Assembly: GCA_025350695.1 (NCBI GenBank)
Contig: JANXXI010000287.1
Span: 1 to 64,000 of the forward strand
From: Acidobacteriota bacterium
GTDB lineage: Bacteria > Acidobacteriota > Terriglobia > Bryobacterales > Bryobacteraceae
DNA length: 64,000 bases
Direction: 5' to 3'
Shown here: piece after piece, positions 9,831 to 18,248 of the stretch
How the letters are laid out: every line of letters begins with the position of its first letter
Position numbering within the stretch: position 1 is the first letter of the stretch
The notes under the pieces: model-generated
What the model was told of the DNA's origin: nothing
Database searches by the model: none
The model's input: only the letters and a program-made list of their open reading frames with translations
Position numbers and translations under genes: made by a program

Positions 9831-11098
9831 TGAACCTGACTCGCCGCGACCTATTGAAATCCGCCGCCCTGGCCCCCGCACTTGCCGGTGCGGCCACCGT
9901 TGTGAAATATCCGAAGGGCAAGGCCGACGCCTGCATTCTTCTATGGCTAGGCGGAGGCGCCGCCCACATCGACACGTTCGACCCCAAACGCAAAGGCGAC
10001 GGCAAGAAGGTTGCCGGGTCGTACTACAACGCCATCAACACGGCAGTGAAAGATGTGCAGGTTTGTGAACACCTGAAGCACACCGCCCCACTGCTTGACC
10101 GTTGCGCGCTGGTCCGCACTTTATCGCACGACATAGTCAGCGAGCACGGCGCCGCATCGAACCTGGTGCACACCGGCCGCATGCCCAGTGGGACAATTCA
10201 GTACCCGTCCATCGGCTCAATCATCTCGAAGGAACTTGGCTCTAAGGATAAGGCCGTGCCGTCCTACGTCGTGATGGGCTACCCCAACATCACGCGCGAC
10301 CCCGGTTTCCTCGGCGCGAAGTACGGCTACATTTACCTCACGCAAACCGAGACGGGCCCCAACGGTTTCGTCCGCCCAGGCGATGTGGATAACGGTCGGC
10401 AGGATCGCCGCGAGACGCTGCTGGCCCAACTGCGCAAGGGCTTCGAGCAACGCAACCCCGATGACCAAATGATCCGCGCCCAATCGTCCATCAGCGAGCA
10501 AGGCTTCAAGATGGCCGGCCCGAAATTCATGAACGTGTTTGAGTTGGGCAAGGAATCGAAGACGTTGCGTGAATCGTACGGCGGCGAGTTCGGCCAGCGC
10601 TGTTTGTTGGCGCGTCGTCTGGTCCAATCCGGCGTTCGTTTCGTCGAGGTATCGTTCAACTTGAACTTCCTGAACGGCAGCGGTTGGGATACGCATAACG
10701 ATGGCCAGGTAAAACAGCACCTTCTTATCCAGGATTTGGACCAAGCCTTCGCGACTCTCTTGACCGACCTCGAAAAGACAAAGCTGCTGGACACGACGCT
10801 AGTAGTCATCGCGACCGAATTCGGCCGTCCCCCAGAGTTCGATTCCGGCGGTGGACGAGGGCATCACTCAAAGGTGTTCAGCGGCGTGCTGGCCGGTGGT
10901 GGCCTTCGGACCGCGCGGGCGATTGGCGTGTCCGATGAGCTGGGCGTGAAACCTGTGGATCGTTCGGTGAGTATCCCCGATTTCCACGCCACCATTCATT
11001 GTGCGTTGGGCATTGATCCGTCGAAGAATTTGTATGCGGGGGACAGGCCCGTGCCGATTACGGATAAGGGTGTGCCGGTTACCGAGTTGTTCGGATAA
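9830..11098 (+). CDS. Tat-exported DUF1501 protein
   Basis: A protein of 422 residues starting at the ATG that overlaps the preceding stop (TAATG), which implies translational coupling to the DUF1549/1553 gene. The N-terminus LTRRDLLKSAALAPALAGAA is a twin-arginine leader. The body shows the DUF1501 landmarks LWLGGGAAHIDTFDPKR, the central SYGGEFGQRCLLARRLVQ, GWDTHNDG and VVIATEFGRPP, a sulfatase/alkaline-phosphatase-like fold with likely metal-binding Asp, His and Glu. Enzymatic activity is not established for the family. The pair is probably periplasmic and co-exported. Confidence 0.88.
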   Translation: MNLTRRDLLKSAALAPALAGAATVVKYPKGKADACILLWLGGGAAHIDTFDPKRKGDGKKVAGSYYNAINTAVKDVQVCEHLKHTAPLLDRCALVRTLSHDIVSEHGAASNLVHTGRMPSGTIQYPSIGSIISKELGSKDKAVPSYVVMGYPNITRDPGFLGAKYGYIYLTQTETGPNGFVRPGDVDNGRQDRRETLLAQLRKGFEQRNPDDQMIRAQSSISEQGFKMAGPKFMNVFELGKESKTLRESYGGEFGQRCLLARRLVQSGVRFVEVSFNLNFLNGSGWDTHNDGQVKQHLLIQDLDQAFATLLTDLEKTKLLDTTLVVIATEFGRPPEFDSGGGRGHHSKVFSGVLAGGGLRTARAIGVSDELGVKPVDRSVSIPDFHATIHCALGIDPSKNLYAGDRPVPITDKGVPVTELFG

Positions 11099-11160
11099 TG
11101 TGGCTGCGAACTTTAGTTGCTGGCTTAATAATAACCGCCATTGTCGTACTCGCCATCTGA
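11098..11160 (+). CDS. Possible 20-residue membrane micropeptide
   Basis: An ATG overlaps the DUF1501 stop as TAATG, exactly the arrangement used between the two preceding genes. It opens a 20-codon frame whose product is almost entirely one hydrophobic segment (after MWLR, residues 5-20 are all A, G, I, L, T, V). A single transmembrane micropeptide made by translational coupling is possible. The frame is so short that chance is the main alternative. Confidence 0.2.
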   Translation: MWLRTLVAGLIITAIVVLAI

Positions 11161-11182
11161 ATTCTGGTGGTCTGTGGCGTCG

Positions 11183-11209
11183 CCGTAATCCGCCTGAAAA
11201 GGATTACGG
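11183..11209 (+). terminator. Nine-base-pair hairpin after the DUF1501 gene
   Basis: CCGTAATCC (11183-11191) and GGATTACGG (11201-11209) form a perfect 9-bp stem with a 9-nt loop shortly after the gene. No T run follows, so it may be an RNA 3' stabiliser or a weak terminator rather than a classical intrinsic one. Confidence 0.35.
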
Positions 11210-11850
11210 TCGAACGTAAGTTCCTTGAACAAAGATTTAGTTTAGTTAAGTAACCCTCACTGGGATCTTTACGAACTCCGCTACAGCGCCCTGCGCCGAA
11301 CACTTTGCGTGAAATCTGTTACAAAGAAGGGGTTAATAACTGGCGGAAAAAGGCTCCATTATGGTGGCCTTGAAGTCAGTTCTGAGCCGATTGCCGCGCC
11401 AGAATTGTGCGATATTTCGGAAATCGAAGCGGTCCCAATCGCAAGCACCTACTTTGGCGAGATCATGAAGACTAATCCAAGTCTTTCCTAGACTCAAAGC
11501 CGTGTCTAAAATCGACTAAGCAAGAAAAGCTTGCAAGCCTTCTGGCATCTTTCTCCCACCTTCGTGATCGAACGTAGATCAGAATCGGACCGCGTAGGCA
11601 TACTCGTGCAAGGATCGGCGGGCCGCGGGCCGTATGATAGGTTTCAATCCGGATAACGATGCCAGACCCTTAGCCTCTTGAATCAACACCTTGCAAGCCC
11701 CCGTACACTCCAATTCCCAACTTTCCCCACTCACCCCCCTTTTCGCCCCATTCAACCCCACCTATTTGGCGCCGTACTACGCTTCGCCTACACTAGTACT
11801 TTGGTAACTGTAGGCGTTTGCAGCGCCTTAACCAAAACTTGCAGCATCTA
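11210..11850. other. Long intergenic region without recognised genes
   Basis: About 640 bases separate the DUF1501 hairpin from the ribosome site of the radical SAM gene. Two 60-codon open frames exist (11309-11491 plus; 11579-11761 minus) but neither has a ribosome site or a recognisable product. The minus one (ending in RPAARRSLHEYAYAVRF) has a protein-like composition and could be a gene remnant. No tRNA or clear promoter was seen. Confidence 0.5.
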
Positions 11851-11866
11851 ACCCACGAGGAGATCA

Positions 11867-13975
11867 ATGCCCAAAGCTATCAAATTCGCTGAAAAGGCTC
11901 TAACAGTATCGGCGAACGCCGCCTGGCACGTTTACGACACGCTGAATTCGCTCATCGCCCCCAATCCTTCCTTCACCCCGAAGTGGTCCGACAAGCCCCT
12001 GCTCAAATCCCACGAAAAGATGATGCCGCAGCTCGGCTGGCCCCGCGAAACCGATTCTCTGTGCCCCAAGTGCATTCCCGAAGTCCGCAAGGAAATCCTT
12101 GACGGAAAGAAGGACTACAAGATCCTCATCAACGAAAAGCCCGGCGAGATCAAAGCCCGCATCATCGAAAAAGACGGCAACATCGTCATGATCAAAACTT
12201 GCCCCATCCACGGCGAATTCGAAGATCTGATGTCCATCGACCCCGCCTTCTCCAAACACCTCGAAGACGTGTTCCCCGGCCGCGACATCCGCGCCCACAA
12301 CGACGAAAAGCTTCACAACCACGGTAGTTCCACCGTCACTCATGGCCGCGGCTCGGTCCTCACCATCGATCTCACCAACCGCTGCAACATGATGTGCGAT
12401 CCCTGCTTCATGGACGCCAATCAAGTCGGCTTCGTCCACGAACTCGGCTGGGAAGACATCAAGACCATGCTCGACAACGCGGCGCAGATTAAGCCGCGCC
12501 GCCAAATGTCGGTGCAGTTCTCCGGTGGCGAGCCCACGCTTTCCCCTTACTTCCTCGACGCGGTTCGTTATTCGCGCAAGGTTGGCTACAACTCAGTGCA
12601 GGCGGCGACCAACGGTATCGAATTCGCCAAGTCCCCCGAGTTCTGTAAGCAAGCCGCCGAAGCCGGTCTCCGCTACGCTTATCTGCAGTTCGACGGCATC
12701 GGCAACGAAGCCAACTCGCATCGCTTGGTTGGCAACTTGTTCGACGTGAAATTGCGCGCGATTCACAACCTACACAACGCAGGTGTGGACATCGTACCGG
12801 TCATCACGCTGATCAACGGCATCAACAATGAACAGGTCGGCGCGGTGATTCGCTTCGCTCTCGACAATCCGAAGATCATCAGCTTCCTTAGCTTCCAGCC
12901 CGTTTCGTTCACTGGCCGCGATGAAGCCGTTTCCGACGAACGCCGCGTTGCTCAGCGTTATACCTTGAGCCACCTTGCGCATGACGTTAAGAATCAGGTT
13001 GGCCTCGGCGAGCCGGTTCGCGATTGGTTCCCTATTTCGTTCATGAGCACCTTCTCCGATTTCGCTGATTTGGTCCACGGGCCTCAGGCGGAATGGGGTC
13101 AGCTCTCCTGCGGATGCCACCCCAACTGCGGCATCGGCATGGCGCTGATGATTGATAAAGAAACTAAGGAAGCCCGTCCGGTGACCGCGTTCCTGAACGC
13201 CGAACAGCTTGCAAAGGACATCGCTCGCATCAACGACGCTGCCCGAAGCAAGAAGATTTCGGTGCTGGGCGTTACGTTGGCGCTGCTTCGCAACTACGAA
13301 CCTTTTGAAGCTCCGACCCACTTCCAACTCAAAGATCTGGTGAAGAAGTTTGACAAGTGCTTCGGCATGACCAAGAAAGATTACGGTAAGGTAACTGGCG
13401 ACCGTTCGATGAATGACATCGAAAAGCGCCGCGCCGACCGTTGGAACTTCCTGTTCGTCGCCGGCATGTGGTTCCAGGATCTGTTCAACTACGATTTCCG
13501 CAGAACCGAACAGTGCATTATTCCTTACGCTACCCAGCAAGGCGAAATCAGCTTCTGCGCCTACAACACGGGCGTCGGCTGGCGGAACATCATCGAGAAG
13601 ATGCACATGACCGCTACCTTGACTAAATGGTATGACGAGCATGGCCGTCACGAAATCTTCGCCGGGGGTAAGAAGGTGAAGTTGGAAACGGATGCCACCA
13701 AACTGGTCCTAAACCAGGTGGACGTGGATAAGGAACGGCAACACGATCTGGACGGAATCGGCGTGGCTAAGAATGCTCGCGAAGAGAAGGTTCGGGCCCG
13801 TGACGAGAAGATGAAAGAATCGGCTTATAACTCGCACATGTCGAAACTGTATCGCGAACATGTGTTGCAGGAACAGCCCGCTCCAGCCGGCTTCGTACCG
13901 CTCGGCGCAATCGGTGGAATTGCTCCGGCCCCGAAAGTCCAAGAGCAGAAAGAAGTCGGCTCCTTCGGCGACTAA
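11867..13975 (+). CDS. Radical SAM protein resembling tetraether/membrane-spanning lipid synthase (Tes)
   Basis: A 702-residue radical SAM enzyme behind a GAGGAG ribosome site (11857-11862). The N-terminal half has LCPKC (C66, C69) and the TCPIHGEFEDL block (C112). The SAM-cluster motif is C173-NMM-C177-DP-C180, followed by SGGEP at 219-223. Further conserved cysteines occur in SCGCHPNCGIG (C415, C417, C421) and near the C-terminus (C498, C550, C564). The CPxC/CPxHG head plus several auxiliary cysteine clusters is the layout of archaeal Tes, which joins lipid tails by carbon-carbon bonds, and of its bacterial relatives. Acidobacteria make iso-diabolic acid and branched GDGT lipids, so a tail-coupling role is a plausible inference. 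Another radical SAM chemistry cannot be excluded. It stands alone, closed by a strong terminator. Confidence 0.65.
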   Translation: MPKAIKFAEKALTVSANAAWHVYDTLNSLIAPNPSFTPKWSDKPLLKSHEKMMPQLGWPRETDSLCPKCIPEVRKEILDGKKDYKILINEKPGEIKARIIEKDGNIVMIKTCPIHGEFEDLMSIDPAFSKHLEDVFPGRDIRAHNDEKLHNHGSSTVTHGRGSVLTIDLTNRCNMMCDPCFMDANQVGFVHELGWEDIKTMLDNAAQIKPRRQMSVQFSGGEPTLSPYFLDAVRYSRKVGYNSVQAATNGIEFAKSPEFCKQAAEAGLRYAYLQFDGIGNEANSHRLVGNLFDVKLRAIHNLHNAGVDIVPVITLINGINNEQVGAVIRFALDNPKIISFLSFQPVSFTGRDEAVSDERRVAQRYTLSHLAHDVKNQVGLGEPVRDWFPISFMSTFSDFADLVHGPQAEWGQLSCGCHPNCGIGMALMIDKETKEARPVTAFLNAEQLAKDIARINDAARSKKISVLGVTLALLRNYEPFEAPTHFQLKDLVKKFDKCFGMTKKDYGKVTGDRSMNDIEKRRADRWNFLFVAGMWFQDLFNYDFRRTEQCIIPYATQQGEISFCAYNTGVGWRNIIEKMHMTATLTKWYDEHGRHEIFAGGKKVKLETDATKLVLNQVDVDKERQHDLDGIGVAKNAREEKVRARDEKMKESAYNSHMSKLYREHVLQEQPAPAGFVPLGAIGGIAPAPKVQEQKEVGSFGD

Positions 13976-13994
13976 GCCTCAATCAAATTCGATC

Positions 13995-14034
13995 AAAACA
14001 ACGCCGGGCCAACCAGCCGGGCGTTGTTTTGTTT
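13995..14034 (+). terminator. Intrinsic terminator of the radical SAM gene
   Basis: AAAACAACGCCGG and CCGGGCGTTGTTTT pair in a long stem around a short CA-rich loop, followed by GTTT. The flanking A and T tracts make it effective in both directions, so it may also end the convergent ccm operon. Confidence 0.85.
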
Positions 14035-14058
14035 AACGATCGCCAGATCAACTTGGCT

Positions 14059-14208
14059 CTAACGTTTTCCATCCACCATCTTCTTCAACGATTCCACTTG
14101 GCTGTTGATGTTCGACTGCCGGCGCAGCAATCCAATGGCGTAAAGGGCGATGATGCCCCATGCCACTGAGAAGCCATAAAACATGTACGTAAAATTGCGT
14201 TCATCCAT
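14059..14208 (-). CDS. ccmD: Heme exporter protein CcmD
   Basis: A 49-residue single-pass membrane protein, the last gene of the ccm operon. It begins MDERNFTYMFYGFSVAW, continues with a transmembrane segment (GIIALYAIGLL), and ends in a charged cytoplasmic tail (RRQSNINSQVESLKKMV), the normal CcmD plan. CcmD releases holo-CcmE from the CcmABC complex. An AGGA ribosome site lies about 10 nt upstream. It starts 15 nt after ccmC. Confidence 0.85.
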   Translation of the reverse strand: MDERNFTYMFYGFSVAWGIIALYAIGLLRRQSNINSQVESLKKMVDGKR

Positions 14209-14223
14209 TGATAAGTTCCTTTG

Positions 14224-14910
14224 TTAACCGGCGTGAGCCCAGCGGCGCATGGCGTCAAGTTCGCGCAGGGCGCGCTCCTGGCGAATGCGGATCGAAATAA
14301 ATACAATTGCAAGTAACAGTAGCGGGATCCAGTTTTGGTAGATCATCCGTTCCACGCCCGCATCCAGTTTGCCGTCGGCGCCACGAATAGACAGGACCGG
14401 ACCTGGGTGCTGCGTTCGCCACCAAACGATGGCCTTCCAGGTAATCGCCACGCTTGAGAAAAAGAAGATATTGGCCACGGCGGAAATATTGGCGCGCTCG
14501 CTGGGATCGTCAATCGCTTTGCGCAGCATCAAGTATCCGAAGTAGACCAGCCATGAAATCAATGCCCACGTCAGGCGCGGATCCCATGCCCACCAGATGC
14601 CCCAAATAATGCGGCCCCAAATCATTCCAGTAATCAGGTTCACCGCGGCAAACGGCAGGGCAACTTCAGTTGCGGCCATGGCCAATGCGTCGGCCCGAAG
14701 GTCCTTCTTCCACAGGTAATAGATGCTGGCCAGCATGGCCACTATGTAACATACCCCGGCGGTAAAGAATCCGGGGATGTGGAAAAACATGATGCGGTAA
14801 ATGGCGCCTTGGGCCACTTCATCGGGAAGCACCGTCAGTATGATCTTCAAATTCCAAACCAGCATGATACCGGCAAGGGCAGCGGTCGCGGTCAATAGTT
14901 TGTCGCGCAT
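14224..14910 (-). CDS. ccmC: Cytochrome c maturation heme transporter CcmC
   Basis: A 228-residue polytopic membrane protein that attaches heme to CcmE in System I. It has the tryptophan-rich WWD motif WGIWWAWDPRLT (residues 103-114) on a periplasmic loop, with flanking histidines H44 (FFHIPGFF) and H168 (WWRTQHPGP) as the expected heme ligands. About six transmembrane segments are visible. It begins 4 nt after ccmB. Confidence 0.95.
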   Translation of the reverse strand: MRDKLLTATAALAGIMLVWNLKIILTVLPDEVAQGAIYRIMFFHIPGFFTAGVCYIVAMLASIYYLWKKDLRADALAMAATEVALPFAAVNLITGMIWGRIIWGIWWAWDPRLTWALISWLVYFGYLMLRKAIDDPSERANISAVANIFFFSSVAITWKAIVWWRTQHPGPVLSIRGADGKLDAGVERMIYQNWIPLLLLAIVFISIRIRQERALRELDAMRRWAHAG

Positions 14911-14914
14911 ATCT

Positions 14915-15598
14915 CTATCTCACCAAAACGAAGTCCACCAGCGCTAGTGAAAGCGAGGTAAAAATAATATCAAAAGCCACCAGCACTTTCAGCCAAACGA
15001 GATCTTCCCCGGCTATTGGCTCATTCGCCAGAGCTAGCGACGTAAGGCGGATGGCTCCCATCAGCGCCGGTATCAACATCGGATACAGCAGCATCGGCAG
15101 CATCAATTCGCGCAATCGCAAGTTGACGGTGAGGGCGCTGAACAGCGATCCGATCACACTCATCGCCCAGGTTGTTAGCCCAAGCGCCACTGCCAGCCAT
15201 GCGGGCTGACGCCACCAGGTGATGTTGTAGAAAATGCCAAACACTGGAATGCTGATCAACTCAATTATCATCAGCAGCACAAAGCATGCAAACGCCTTTC
15301 CCAAAAACAAAGCTGCCGGAGGAACGGGCGAAGCGATCAGCACATCCAGGCAATCGTTCGGCAATTCCCGCGAAAAGCTGCGATTTACAATCAGCGAGCC
15401 GGCAAACATGAATACCAGCCAGAGAAGCCCCCCGGCGAATTCCTTGGTAGATTCGGCCCCGGGGTCAAAGGCAAAACTGAACATCAACAGCACGACGATG
15501 GAAAACGAACACGCCGAGTTTAGGGCTTCCTTTGTCCGCCATTCCGATTGAATATCTTTGGCCGCAATGGCGAAACTCAAACGGAAAAAGCGGATCAT
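14915..15598 (-). CDS. ccmB: Heme exporter membrane subunit CcmB
   Basis: A 227-residue integral membrane subunit of the CcmAB transporter that works with CcmC to release heme-loaded CcmE. It starts at MIRFFRLSFAIAAKDIQSEW, and the ATG overlaps the ccmA stop (ATGA). Longer upstream reading adds an Arg/Ser-rich stretch with no family support. The conserved VNRSFSRELPNDCLDVLIAS and LLYPMLIPALMGAI are present, with six predicted transmembrane helices. Confidence 0.93.
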   Translation of the reverse strand: MIRFFRLSFAIAAKDIQSEWRTKEALNSACSFSIVVLLMFSFAFDPGAESTKEFAGGLLWLVFMFAGSLIVNRSFSRELPNDCLDVLIASPVPPAALFLGKAFACFVLLMIIELISIPVFGIFYNITWWRQPAWLAVALGLTTWAMSVIGSLFSALTVNLRLRELMLPMLLYPMLIPALMGAIRLTSLALANEPIAGEDLVWLKVLVAFDIIFTSLSLALVDFVLVR

Positions 15599-16272
15599 GG
15601 CTCGCCTCCGTGATCTCGATACAGCGCTGCCGGATCGTCTGCCATTGCTTTCGTTCGCGGCCCGCAATAGGCAATTTGACCGCGGCGCAACAGCACGACA
15701 TTGGTCGCCAGTTCCAGAGCCTCGCGAAGCTGGTGCGTCGAAAGAATGATCGTCGCTCCGCGCATCCGCGCTTCGCGCATCAAGCCTTGCAGCAACGCAA
15801 TGGCTTGATCATCGAGCGAGGTGAAGGGCTCGTCAAGCAGCAGCATTTCCGGTTCGTGAATAAACACGCGCCCCAACGCCAATCGCTGGCGCATGCCTCG
15901 TGAAAACTCGCGCGCCGGGGAATCCGCCACATGCGCCAGATTCACCCGCTCCAGCCATTTAGCCGCAGCTTGCTTAACGTTGGGAACTTCGTACAGCCTT
16001 CCAAACAGCTTCAGATTTTCCAGCGCCGAAAGCTCATCGTAGATGCCGATGTTGTGGCCAAGGTAGGCAGTTCTCCGGCGATCCGGCAGCTTCACCGCGC
16101 CCTTCGACGTTCCCGAAAGACCGGCAAGGATGCGCAGCAGAGTAGTCTTCCCTGCCCCGTTGCGGCCGAGTAGCGCCAAGCAGGTTCCAGCGTCGATAGT
16201 GAAGTTTACATCGCGTAAAGCGGGGTAATCGCCAAAATACTTCCATACGTTTTCGACTGAAACGGCGGCCAT
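15595..16272 (-). CDS. ccmA: Heme exporter ATP-binding subunit CcmA
   Basis: A 225-residue ABC ATPase. It has Walker A GRNGAGKT (36-43), the signature FSRGMRQRL (about 123-131), Walker B LLLDE (144-148) and the switch histidine in STHQL (H180). In System I its ATP hydrolysis drives release of holo-CcmE. It follows the carboxypeptidase-regulatory gene by 3 nt and overlaps ccmB by 4 nt. Confidence 0.95.
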   Translation of the reverse strand: MAAVSVENVWKYFGDYPALRDVNFTIDAGTCLALLGRNGAGKTTLLRILAGLSGTSKGAVKLPDRRRTAYLGHNIGIYDELSALENLKLFGRLYEVPNVKQAAAKWLERVNLAHVADSPAREFSRGMRQRLALGRVFIHEPEMLLLDEPFTSLDDQAIALLQGLMREARMRGATIILSTHQLREALELATNVVLLRRGQIAYCGPRTKAMADDPAALYRDHGGEP

Positions 16273-16275
16273 GGC

Positions 16276-17382
16276 TTAGGCCTGCTTTCGTAGCTGACGA
16301 AGAAAGCTAAGCAGCAGAATGGCCCCGGCCAAACCAACTACATAATACTTTCGTTCCATCACCCTTGCCGGCGAAACTTGAATTTCCGGACCGTCGTCCT
16401 CATTCCGGCTCGTTCCGCTTTCCAGTTCTCCCGTTCCATTCATCTCCACCGTGAACTTATCCGTGATGACCGAGAAGATACTAGCCTGCGTTTTAGGTTC
16501 CTTGCCGCGCTCTTCAATCCCTTCCCCTTTCACTTCCACTCCGGCGGGGATGGCCATCATGGTGCTTTCCGCCTTTTCGAGCGAACGGCCGGAGAACTTA
16601 CCGGGAGATTTGAAGTCTACTTTGTAGGCTAGATCGATGCGGGTCTCGCCTGGCTTTACCGGAAAGTCGACCTTCATCACGCCGGGCTCATCGGTTTTTT
16701 CGGGTGCGCGGCGGATAGGCATTCCTTGCGGCGCCGTGGCGTTGACTTCAACGTTGCCTCGCGAACCGGCCGGAATTTCAAACCGTAGATTGCCTCGGGC
16801 AGCATCGTTCCAAGTGGTCTTGCCGTCGTTCTTATAGAAGAAAGATTCACGCACCGACAACTCGGTGGCGGAAGGTTCCAACAGAATCATGTGCTGCGTG
16901 ATTTTCACCGCGCCGCGCTGTGGAGTGCTGTTGAAGACGTTGACCATCAAACCGGTGGAGGGCATTCCGGGGGGTAGCATCTTGTTATAAGTAACGCCAT
17001 CGTAGGCGGCTTGCAGCAAGTGCGGACCACCGGCCGGATTTTGATTGATCGTGAATTTACCGTCGGCCGAACTCTTAACGGATTCGAGGGAGGTTGGGCC
17101 TTCGTTCGATACTTTGTACAGGGTGACCGTGGCTCCGGCTTGTGGCTTGCCCGTGGTTTGATTTACGACTACGCCGTCAACGGCTGCGTTCGCGTTGAGG
17201 GCAAAGAGTAGCATGAAACCGATTAGCCAGGGCGTTGGCGCGCCGGAACTCCTGAACGCCGGCCGGATCCTGAAAGGGTCGACCAGGGGGTCGACCGCGG
17301 ACCAGGGGGTCCGCCCTACTTTTGCTTTCCTGTTTACTTTGCTGGTGGCTGTGTATTTGGGAACGCTATTCTGAAGGCTCAT
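16276..17382 (-). CDS. Membrane protein with carboxypeptidase-regulatory-like domain, in ccm operon
   Basis: About 368 residues from the ATG that overlaps the stop of the preceding gene (ATGA). Residues 20-52 come largely from an inserted palindromic repeat (VGRTPWSAVDPLVDPF), followed by a leader-like segment (LIGFMLLFALNANA). A carboxypeptidase-regulatory/SpaA-like beta sandwich follows (VDGVVVNQTTGKPQAGATVTLYK), then a beta-rich region, and a C-terminal anchor (VVGLAGAILLLSFL) with a basic tail. The function is unknown; its position between ccmH/I-like genes and ccmA suggests a periplasmic accessory role in cytochrome assembly. The repeat may have displaced the original start, so the real N-terminus is uncertain. 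Confidence 0.7.
   Translation of the reverse strand: MSLQNSVPKYTATSKVNRKAKVGRTPWSAVDPLVDPFRIRPAFRSSGAPTPWLIGFMLLFALNANAAVDGVVVNQTTGKPQAGATVTLYKVSNEGPTSLESVKSSADGKFTINQNPAGGPHLLQAAYDGVTYNKMLPPGMPSTGLMVNVFNSTPQRGAVKITQHMILLEPSATELSVRESFFYKNDGKTTWNDAARGNLRFEIPAGSRGNVEVNATAPQGMPIRRAPEKTDEPGVMKVDFPVKPGETRIDLAYKVDFKSPGKFSGRSLEKAESTMMAIPAGVEVKGEGIEERGKEPKTQASIFSVITDKFTVEMNGTGELESGTSRNEDDGPEIQVSPARVMERKYYVVGLAGAILLLSFLRQLRKQA
17276..17319. repeat. Tandem palindromic repeat inside a coding region
   Basis: Two 18-nt hairpins, 17278-17295 and 17297-17314, lie one base apart. Each has a 7-bp stem and the same AGGG loop; the stems are GTCGACC/GGTCGAC and GCGGACC/GGTCCGC. The unit ends in CCGCCCTAC. Such REP-like elements are common between genes in this lineage, but here the element is read through as protein. 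Confidence 0.8.
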
Positions 17383-17777
17383 GCGGCCTCCATCGGCTTG
17401 CCGCATTGGCCGCAAAACTTCAGATTCTCTTTGAACTTGGCGCCGCAATGGATGCACTTTCCTTTGGCCGCCTTCGCTAAAGGAGCCACGTTCGCCACCC
17501 GTACTCCCAATTGCTGCTTCAACTGTTCAACATCGGAAAGAACGCGAGCTAACTCGCCTTGTAGTTCCTTCTTTGTGCGAGCGTAATCTTCGTCAGAGAG
17601 CTTCCCCAACCTGTACTCAAACTGCAGGTCGCGGAGGTTTTCGTAAATGCGCGCTTTGGTGTCATCCAGGTTTTGAAATGGATTCACCGGCTCCGGTAGG
17701 GGAAGGTCTTGCTCACGGACAAACATGGTATAGACGAGGCCGCCTATACCGATCAGGACTGCTATGAAGACAAGCAT
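17379..17777 (-). CDS. Membrane-anchored zinc-ribbon protein, CcmI-like N-terminus
   Basis: A 132-residue protein with one N-terminal transmembrane segment (VFIAVLIGIGGLVYTMFV) and a helical middle (YENLRDLQFEYRLGKLSDEDY, KELQGELARVL) resembling the short coiled region of CcmI. A C-terminal zinc ribbon has CxxC pairs at C108/C111 and C122/C125. CcmI presents apocytochrome to the heme lyase; a reduced version of that role is inferred from position directly behind ccmH (no gap). The zinc ribbon is not part of classical CcmI. Confidence 0.7.
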   Translation of the reverse strand: MLVFIAVLIGIGGLVYTMFVREQDLPLPEPVNPFQNLDDTKARIYENLRDLQFEYRLGKLSDEDYARTKKELQGELARVLSDVEQLKQQLGVRVANVAPLAKAAKGKCIHCGAKFKENLKFCGQCGKPMEAA

Positions 17778-18248
17778 TTAGTCTAGCTTTTCCATTTCCT
17801 TTTCCGCCGCGGCGCGAAACCGGTCGAGCACCTCGGGATGCACGGGATTCGAGATGGCCATAGCCGCTTGCCGTTGATTACGCTGGATGAACCAGTATAT
17901 GGCATAGAGGCCGAAGGTGATCATGATGAACGGCATGACTAGCGCCATGGCGTTGAATCCTTGCTGCGGTGGTTCGGACAGAGCCTGCAATCCAACTTCC
18001 TTGACGATTACGTCGACGATGGATTGATCGGACATGCCCTTAGCCTGCATGGCGGCAATCTGATCACGTTTGGGAGCCGTGTAATGACAGCCCATCATGT
18101 CGCAAGTGCCCACCGTATTCTTACAAACACCGCAGAGGCAGGAAAGCTTTTCGCCCACGCGACGCACGGCCGGTGACACCAGCGAATCCTGCGCTAAGCA
18201 AAGCGCCGCTACCAGTAATAAGAGACTACTTTTCCACTTGGACAGCAT
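17778..18248 (-). CDS. ccmH: Cytochrome c maturation thiol protein CcmH, Cys-rich variant
   Basis: A 156-residue protein with a leader, a periplasmic cysteine domain and a transmembrane segment (LVMPFIMITFGLYAIYWFI). CcmH keeps the apocytochrome CxxCH thiols reduced. Instead of the classical LRCxxC it has LSCLCGVC plus further cysteines (C37, C39, C42, C49, C54), the variant seen in several non-proteobacterial systems. Its ATG lies within the end of ccmF (23-nt overlap), implying coupling. Confidence 0.85.
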   Translation of the reverse strand: MLSKWKSSLLLLVAALCLAQDSLVSPAVRRVGEKLSCLCGVCKNTVGTCDMMGCHYTAPKRDQIAAMQAKGMSDQSIVDVIVKEVGLQALSEPPQQGFNAMALVMPFIMITFGLYAIYWFIQRNQRQAAMAISNPVHPEVLDRFRAAAEKEMEKLD

